The position numbers and the translations under genes were made by a program. DNA of 64,000 nucleotides, from contig CM070874.1 of assembly GCA_036365515.1 (NCBI GenBank), positions 93,537,842 to 93,601,841 on the forward strand. Direction: 5' to 3'. Each line of letters starts with the position of its first letter. Positions within the stretch are counted from its first letter, which is position 1. This DNA comes from Torymus aiolomorphi (taxonomy: Eukaryota > Arthropoda > Insecta > Hymenoptera > Torymidae). The notes under the pieces were generated by a model. The model saw only the letters and a list, made by a program, of their open reading frames with translations, was not told the origin of the DNA and did not search any database. Positions 57,570-64,000 of this stretch are shown piece by piece.

Positions 57570-57929
57570 TTTTACGAGTCCGTATGGTAATTTTTACAAA
57601 ACTATTAATAATTCTTACTAAACTTTTTTCTCAGTACATGTCAGTAATCGTTGATTTTGAAGTATGTTATTGTTCTCTTAAAATGATTCGACACGTAATT
57701 TTTTCATTTTTTGATTGCATTGAAATGACATCCTGACTACAATTTTCCCATGCCTTACAATCGTAGTCTTCGGTAATCAATGTAAATTCATTCCATTGCA
57801 AATTTATTCCAGAAACGTTGTAGACAAATTTGCAAAAAATAAAATAAAACTAGAGAAAACCAGCGTTTTTTACTTAAAAATAAAAGATGTTGATTCCTTC
57901 ATAAGTCCTGACCGTTGAAAGTTGACCAT

Positions 57930-58265
57930 CGAAAAGGCTCGTAGCGGCAAGTGGCCGGCATTACATTATACTCCAGCCAACCTGAAAATAATTATACCGT
58001 TTCGCGAGCATCGAGCGGCGGATCACACCTTCTTGTCTGCAAGCAATGCGACGCGACTGATATTGTATTGTCGATTATTTGAGAATAGATCTTGTTATTG
58101 TTCTTAAATGTAACTGAGCTATTCTTTATTTGTTGACCTTAACCTAAACTTCTCCCGGATACCACTCCCTCCGTGGGATCGTCGTACCGAGACGACGATC
58201 ATCCTGAGTTGTAGCGCCTCGCAACTACACTGACAAGAAGAGTGCACACCCTCCGGGAAATGGAA
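57930..58265 (+). repeat. Interspersed repeat, LTR- or SINE-like, copy 2
   Basis: Second copy of the 8.3-8.6 kb repeat (GCAAGTGGCCGGC, GAGCGGCGGATC, CCTTCTTGTCTGC, CTTAACCTAAACTTCTCCCGG). It continues into a hairpin GATCGTCGT-ACCGAG-ACGACGATC (58179-58202) and AAGAGTGCACACCCTCC. Confidence 0.55.
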
Positions 58266-58388
58266 TTCAGCGGATATTTGAAAGGCAATTTCTGGTATCC
58301 AGAAATGAACCTCAGTGTTCTTAATTCCATCTCATAGGCCCTTTTTCTTGAGATATTGGCAATCTAATCTCAAATATCCTCTATTTCG

Positions 58389-58580
58389 TTAAAAAATTAT
58401 CTGATTTAAATTTTGTGTGCCCTCTATTCTATTTATCGTGTTATTGTGTATGTTTATGTGTAGCATTTCAGAAATGATTCGTTTATTATAATTAGTTTCT
58501 TTGTCTAAAATTTGAACGTTTTTCCAGTCGATTGTATGTCCGTTATTTATTGCATGTGCTGACACTACTGATTTTAACAA
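58389..58580 (-). pseudogene. Penelope-like element GIY-YIG end fragment
   Basis: The 63-residue frame contains SVVSAHAINNGHTIDWKNVQ, ILDKETNYNKRIISEMLHIN and EGTQNLNQI. The H-x5-GH-x2-DW-x2-V-x-ILDKE-x2-Y-x-KR-x-ISEMLHI pattern is the end of the GIY-YIG endonuclease domain of Penelope-like retroelements. The upstream reverse transcriptase is absent: 18 bp further 5' a mariner has inserted. Relic. Confidence 0.65.
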
Positions 58581-58597
58581 AATTTAAATCAGATATA

Positions 58598-59884
58598 TTG
58601 GGACCTTGAAAAAGTTCTCGCTGTTTTTTTGTGAAAATTGATGCTTTATTTAAAGTATGTAGTAAAAAGCATGTCACTAAAAATATTGCCCATTACTAGT
58701 GACTACTTTCTCCCATCTTTCTGGCAATTTACGGATTCCATCTCGGAAGAACTGTTCGTCTTTTGAAGCTATCCAAGAATCGACCCATTTTTTGGCATCT
58801 TCATCAGAATGGAAGTGTTGCTCAGCCAAGCCATGAGTCATCGACTGGAACAAGTGGTAGTCGGAGGGAACACTGTCTGGGCTATACGGCGGGTGAGGTA
58901 GGACATCCCATTGAAGCGCCTCCAAAGTTTCTTTGACGACTTTTGCAACATGTGGCCGAGCACTGTCATGTAACAAAATCACCTTATCGTGTCTCTGCTC
59001 GTACAGCGGCCGTTTTTCCTTTAGGACTCGGCTCAAACACATCAATTGCAGTCGATAGCGATCTCCCGTGATAGTTTCGTTTGGTTTCAGCAGTTCATAA
59101 TAAATTACACCCTACTGATCCCACCAAATGCAGAGGAGAAGCTTCGAACCATGGATATTTGGTTTTGCGGACGATGTTGATGCATGGCCGGGCTTACCCC
59201 ACGATTTTTTACGCTTAGGATTATCGTACTGTATCCACTTTTTATCGCCAGTCACGATACAATGCAAAAAACCTTTCCTTTTCTGCCGTTGAAGCAGCAC
59301 TTCACACGTGAGAAAATGCCATTCGATGTCTCTCGGCTTCAACTCATACGGCACCCAATGTTCTTGCTTCTGGATCATTCCTAATGTTTTCAAACGTTTC
59401 GAAACTATTGCCTCATCTACTCGTAATGATTTTGCAAGATCAGCTAGCGTCTGTCATGAGTCTTCATTAAGTAATTCCTCCAATTCTTCATCTTCAAACT
59501 TTTTTGGTGCACCAGCACGTTCTTTATCTCCAAGATCAAAATCGTTATTTTTGAAGCATCGAAACCAGTCTCTGCATGTCGTTTCCGACAGAGCATGGTC
59601 ACCGTAAGTTTCAAAAAGAATCCTGTCCGCTTCAGCTGCAGATTTTTTTTTAATAAAATAGTGCAATAAAATTCCCCGCAAATACTCTTTACTTGGCACA
59701 AAACTTGACATTTCTAGTAGTGAGAACAAAAAATGCTGTTTACACTATGGCGAACTAACATACACTCAAGTTCAAGCTTACCGACAGTACTTCCTTATAG
59801 ATGCGTTAGCATCTGAAATTACATACACTTAGTCCTGGTAACGCCATCTGTTAGGAAACAGCGAGAACTTATTCAAGGATCTAA
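58598..59884 (-). mobile_element. Mariner (DD34D) element, 1,287 bp
   Basis: Terminal repeats TTGGGACCTTGAAAAAGTTC and, inverted, TTAGATCCTTGAATAAGTTC, both continuing CTCGCTGTTT, lie next to TA on each side (58596-58597 and 59885-59886). Length and TA duplication are standard for mariner. It encodes a nearly complete transposase on the minus strand. Confidence 0.9.
58677..59711 (-). pseudogene. Mariner DD34D transposase with two in-frame stops
   Basis: Three open pieces lie in one reading frame: N-terminal HTH part (MSSFVPSKEYLRGILLHYF ... DWFRCFKNNDFDLGDKE), central part (FLHCIVTGDKKWIQYDNPKR, first catalytic Asp in TGDKKW), and C-terminal part (VILLHDSARPHVA and SPDSVPSDYHLF, second and third Asp separated by 34 residues). 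The whole is 344 codons, the normal mariner length. Only a TGA near 59455 and a TAG near 59109 interrupt it, so it was probably inactivated recently and would produce truncated protein. No frameshift was seen. Confidence 0.9.
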
Positions 59885-59929
59885 TACAAAAAGCTAGTGA
59901 GAAAAATGGGTTGCGAATTTGTAAACAGT

Positions 59930-60180
59930 ATCGACTGTATATAAACTCTGACGTGACGGTCGACTATGTTCTATAAAACCTGTACGCTACCGGTATTACA
60001 CACCATCTAAACAGACGATTTGGTAAATATTATTTTGTTTATATCAAGTTATATTGTTTGTTATCGTCTTTGACTAAGTTTTCTGTAATTTGTCTTTTTT
60101 AAATAAAGCCTGAAGAGGCCAGGGGATCTTCTGGCGAAACGTTAAAAAGAAATTTTGCTTAAGAATTTGTAGTTTTGTTT
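59930..60180 (+). ncRNA. Hammerhead motif at a possible short transcript end
   Basis: Core at 60110-60143: CTGAAGA, stem II GCCAG/CTGGC (60118-60122 with 60131-60135), GAAAC, then GTT as cleavage triplet (allowed NUH). An AATAAA lies just 5' (60103-60108) and a TATATAAAC box at about 59938. Stem I in cis is weak. The core resembles those at 1.1, 5.1 and 10.5 kb but has a different stem II sequence. Confidence 0.5.
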
Positions 60181-60184
60181 GGAA

Positions 60185-61080
60185 AATTGGTCCTCAAAGG
60201 ATCTACTTCCTCATTTGAAAATATGCTCTAATAAATTATTTTAAACACTAATCAGAAAATTTTAATTAAATTTGATCTATATATTATATTGTCAGTAGTA
60301 TATACTAACTGGTAAAATTCTAATTTATTTAATTGTTTAAAAAAATAAAAAATTCAAAATTTGTTAAATTTTTCTTATTTATAATTTTTTATAATCTTAT
60401 TAATTATCATAAATTTGCACAGACGGAAGTAAAGTCTCACAAATTTCGAAAAGATGAATTGACTCTAAAATAATTTTTTTTCTCGAAAAAAAGTGAAGAT
60501 AATCTCTTGAAATTTTAGCCAAATTATGTAATAGTTAGGTGTAATAAGTGATTAAAATTTGAAGTCGATAAATAAAATATTATCTTAGAAAACGTTATTC
60601 GAAAATATTTTGAAAAAAATTTCAACCTCAATATTTGAGAATGCCAAATATAATGAGGACATGCTGTGGGTGTTTACAAAATAAATTGAGAGACAAACAC
60701 TTTGAGTAAAGTTAACCACAATATATTGTAAAAGTCTAAAACTATTATCACTTTTACATATTTTACAATTACAATTGTAATACAACGGTGAATAAAATTA
60801 GATGTGTGTAAATGTCACAAAATTGTGTTTGAGTATATGTTATAAAAGAGAGTATGTGTAAGTTTTCTGTTAAGAGTGGATTAGTTTTGCAGAGAAATTT
60901 GAGTTGTGCTGAGAAATCCCCTTACAGTGAAGGCACTGCTTGCAGAAATGATCACAGTTAATATTATTGATTAGCTTGATCTGAGAGTTACCGAAAATCG
61001 CAGGTGCAGAGTAAATTTACATTGAATCACTGCTTACGTGTATCAACAAAATGGCTGTGAGTGTATGAGAGATTACCTAG
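60185..61080. other. No gene recognised
   Basis: AT-rich, without long frames or clear repeats. Confidence 0.3.
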
Positions 61081-61241
61081 CTTCACAGCGATTGTATTAA
61101 TCCGGAAGGCGTGAGAGAAAACCGATTGCGATGCACAGCCGATGATACAGAAGCAGGTGAGTTGTGCCAGATAAGAAAAGCCAGTGAGCAGATCCATTTG
61201 AGGAAAGCCAGTAAGTTTCCTCGCTGAGAACAGTTGTCAAA

Positions 61242-61514
61242 CACTGAAAAAAATTTGGCACGGCGTCTGTTTCCATCACAGTTCGTCAGCGCCCCCTTCG
61301 CTGCGTGTGTCAGACCACCCACTTTTGGCACAGCGTTTGTCCCTAACGGGAGAGGAGCTGTGCCAGTACGGGGCGCGCGATGCTTTTACGGGACAGGAGC
61401 TGTACCAGTACGGGGCAGGAGATGTGCCGAACCGCGGTACAACATTCGACCCTACTTTCGGCATAGCGTATGTACTTATCGGGTCAGCTGAAGTGCCAAA
61501 TTTTTTTCAGTGAA
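61242..61514. mobile_element. 273-bp MITE with exact 20-bp inverted ends
   Basis: CACTGAAAAAAATTTGGCAC (61242-61261) and GTGCCAAATTTTTTTCAGTG (61495-61514) are perfect inverted repeats. The GC-rich interior holds two ~39-bp units with GGAGCTGT-CCAGTACGGGGC. It contrasts with its flanks in composition. Target duplication unclear (possible AA). Confidence 0.75.
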
Positions 61515-63180
61515 TACAGTAGAAGTTGCGTGAGATGCTGCCTCGTGTTATGCTCGAAGCATCGAGCACCAGCGAGAAAATGCCGCATGAATATCACCGC
61601 CATATGAGAAGTTTCCGTGTTGCCGACTCTACTGTATGAGAGACAGTGCTACGTGAGAACATGCCGTGCGAGACGACGCCGTATGAGATGTTCATGCTGA
61701 GAGAGAGCGACCGCACTTGAGTCGATCCACTGAGAATTGCCGAAGGTGTGCAGTAAGTTTCTCCACGTGGCAGACCGTTACACAGAGAGAGTTTGAGTGA
61801 GAACATCCGTCTTCTTCATCATCTCGTTGTCACCGAGTCGAGAATCAAATCAGCGTCTCTTCCATTTACATATGGAAGAGTGAAAGAGACAGCATGAGTT
61901 CGTGCGCACCGCGATAGTCAGTACAACGTCTCAGCTGTTCCGCAGCCATTCTGTGCTGTACTGCTACACCGCGGCGAAGCAGTGAGTATAGCAAATTCGC
62001 GCGTGACCGCAAGAAGCTTGAAAATTACGTAATTCCCAAACATTCCGCCCGCTATCAACCGCCAGGTTGATTAAATTCCACTAGGTACTGGCAGAATGGC
62101 GAGTTCGGTGATTGGCCGAGTTAGTTGAGTGGTTGCCGTCTTGAGTTTCTTCTTGTGAGGTTGTAAGTTCCTTGATGAAGTAGTCTTGTATCTTCTGAGA
62201 GAAGCCATATACTATGTGAAGTTTATTCGTATCGAGTACTATGAACTCCACTTGATTTCGTGAAATGAGTGATACCTTCTTGAAGTAGATTGAGACCGTT
62301 GTTGAGCCGACTATTGCTGCCAGAGTTACTGAGACATCCATTGAGAAATTTGCGAACTAGACAGCTGAAATTCATTGAAATTTAGAAATCAAGTGAGACA
62401 ATGAGTTTAATACCTTGTCAATGAGAAGAAATACAAAAGTGAGTGTATCGATAACTTCTGAATCTTCTTTGAGTGGTTCTAACGGCCTTAAGTTGAACAA
62501 ACCTTCAATTGAGTTAGCAAGAATGATGAAGCTTCAACTTGAGAAAGATATCCCAAAAGGTTTGTAGGGGATGAAATGTTATTGATTTCACCACTGGTTC
62601 CGTTTACCCCTCATCTGAGATGTGGCAAGTGGTTGAGTTTCCCTCTGAGTACCGTCATGGATAAGAGTTGTACCAGGCTGAGTTTTCATGTTGAGCTTGC
62701 TTGAATAATGTCTTTAACTCTTTGTCTGCTCCGATGAAATTGTTCCGAAGTCTGAATAAATGAATTGAACCGTCTGCATGCCGCAATGAAGCCATCCGAT
62801 GAGTATTCACTGAGCAAATGTAAATGAACCGCTGATGCTGTGAGAGCTCACAAATACCAATGATGGGATGCGCCAGCGTCCTGGATGAATGCCCCATGAG
62901 TTGCTAAGTCCGATATCTTACCCAAACCACAGAGTCTAGAATGAATGACTTGGCCGGTGCTCTGCTCCCGGTGATTCAAATTTCCTGCCTAATGTGTGCA
63001 AAGCTCAGTTGCCCCTCATATGCACGCTTGACCATCGACGGCTTGAGAATGCTACGGATATAAATAGTACAAAACTCGGTATCTCTGCGATGATTCAAAT
63101 ATGTTCTCGACAATTCATAGTATTTCTTAGGCGATTTGATGTTTTCGCAATAAGTTTTACGTAATTTTAACGTATTCACT
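61515..63180. other. TGAG-rich unique sequence, no gene model
   Basis: Moderate GC. On the plus strand the tetramer TGAG is strikingly frequent (I count about 24 between 62101 and 62940). Minus-strand frames of 62-86 codons (e.g. 62081-62341, 62655-62897) have no motif I recognise. Could be exonic or untranslated sequence of an unidentified gene, or a repeat. Confidence 0.3.
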
Positions 63181-64000
63181 ACTGTGAAAGCACTAACACG
63201 CGGCTTGCTCGCGCGCGCCTTGCATGCAGCGATTTACGCTGGCAAGACGCGCGATTTTGCTCCATCAAAGTTTTCAACAAAAGCTTCCAAAGATAGCATG
63301 TATACATTATTCACTTAAACTTTTGCTTATTATGGAAACAATTCGGTGGATTGATTAACAGTTAAACAAATTATGCATTGTATAATATTGGCCATTTAAA
63401 TGCTCCGCGACGTATTTAATTTTTAGTTAATTTAATGATCATGACAAAAATATTAAAAATTTGATCGTTTATAGTAATAAATATGCAATAAAATAAAAAA
63501 AATATAATTCTATTGCAAAAAATGTTAAAAACCGCTTTTTTGGTCACAAATGGGCCTTTACTCGTAAGGACCCAATTTTTGGGCCGGGTAACTTAGAAAA
63601 ATCGAATCAACGCCACAAAAAACATATCAAAAGATCAAGTTACCTTCTGGACCTAGAATTGAAGAAGCTTAAAAAACTCGAGTACTCTCATTGACTACAA
63701 TTATAAGCATGAAAAATAAAATTCTTATATTTTATTTTATTTTGATCTCTCTTAACCAGACAAAATAGTTGATCTAACATACATGGTTTCACTTACACCC
63801 TCTATCCCCACGTAAAATTTGAGCCAAAAAAGAATGTTTTCTTTATAATTAAATGTAGTTTTAAAAAAAACTTCATTTTTCTTAGTAAAAAATGCACATT
63901 CCATACCTTTTAAAAATTTTTTTTCATCATACCCCGGCCGAAAGTTAGCTAGGTATACTCTGGCTGTTCGATGTGAAATGGATTCAGCAACACCATAACA
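63181..64000. other. No gene recognised
   Basis: A short GC-rich patch (GCGCGCGCC, about 63210), then AT-rich sequence to the window end. No domain, hairpin or repeat ends seen. Confidence 0.3.

Noticed and set aside
57667..57829. Possible extra exon (minus strand, WNEFTLITEDYDCKAWENCS)
   Set aside because: Reads like protein and lies upstream of the receptor, but it ends in a stop, I see no donor joining it to the IR exons in frame, and I do not recognise it.

Overview
This is a eukaryotic, AT-rich, repeat-dominated window, most likely from an insect nuclear genome. The only host-like gene I can model is the 3' part of an insect-type ionotropic receptor (IR, iGluR-like chemosensory channel) on the minus strand at 56.0-57.3 kb. 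It has five exons with consistent splice phases. Everything else I recognise is mobile DNA, its relics, or satellite DNA. A hymenopteran (for example parasitoid wasp) origin is my guess from the mariner-rich, satellite-rich character. The sequence does not prove it.

Layout. 0-5 kb: truncated tRNA-like SINE head, a hammerhead-ribozyme hairpin locus, a MITE (CGTCATAA-rich, long inverted repeats), a 175-bp tandem repeat. 5-8 kb: a 2.7-kb foldback element with ~1.15-kb arms. 8-9 kb: a GC-rich interspersed repeat seen again at 58 kb. 9.8-11.8 kb: a decayed pogo/Tigger-like transposase pseudogene, split by a palindromic hammerhead-bearing insertion. 12.1-16.2 kb: a symmetric composite of 41-bp and 89-bp minisatellites around a 1.3-kb palindrome. 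16.6-19.0 kb: a foldback element and a 324-bp satellite with a 648-bp higher-order repeat. 19.0-31.9 kb: a 314-bp satellite interrupted by a 10.7-kb element with inverted, tandemly repeated ends. Inside it sit two hAT elements abutting at a shared 8-bp target duplication, and another inverted-repeat element carrying a DDE-type relic. 33.3-35.0 kb: a PIF/Harbinger-type element (TAA duplication) with one 217-aa ORF. 37.6-44.6 kb: three TTAA-flanked elements joined end to end. 44.8-49.4 kb: a tandem ~0.8-kb repeat whose second copy carries a 2.96-kb DD41D Tc1/mariner-like transposon; the first copy serves as the empty site. 50-55.2 kb: foldback elements and tRNA-like sequences. 56-57.3 kb: the IR gene. 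58.4-59.9 kb: a Penelope-like GIY-YIG fragment next to a 1,287-bp DD34D mariner with two nonsense codons. 60-64 kb: another hammerhead motif, a 273-bp MITE and an unexplained TGAG-rich tract.

The most notable pattern is a set of hammerhead-ribozyme cores (four intact, three degenerate), at three loci arranged as inverted pairs. The second is nesting with readable insertion history, as end-to-end elements sharing target duplications. No operon-like organisation, CRISPR array or intact protein-coding transposon was found.
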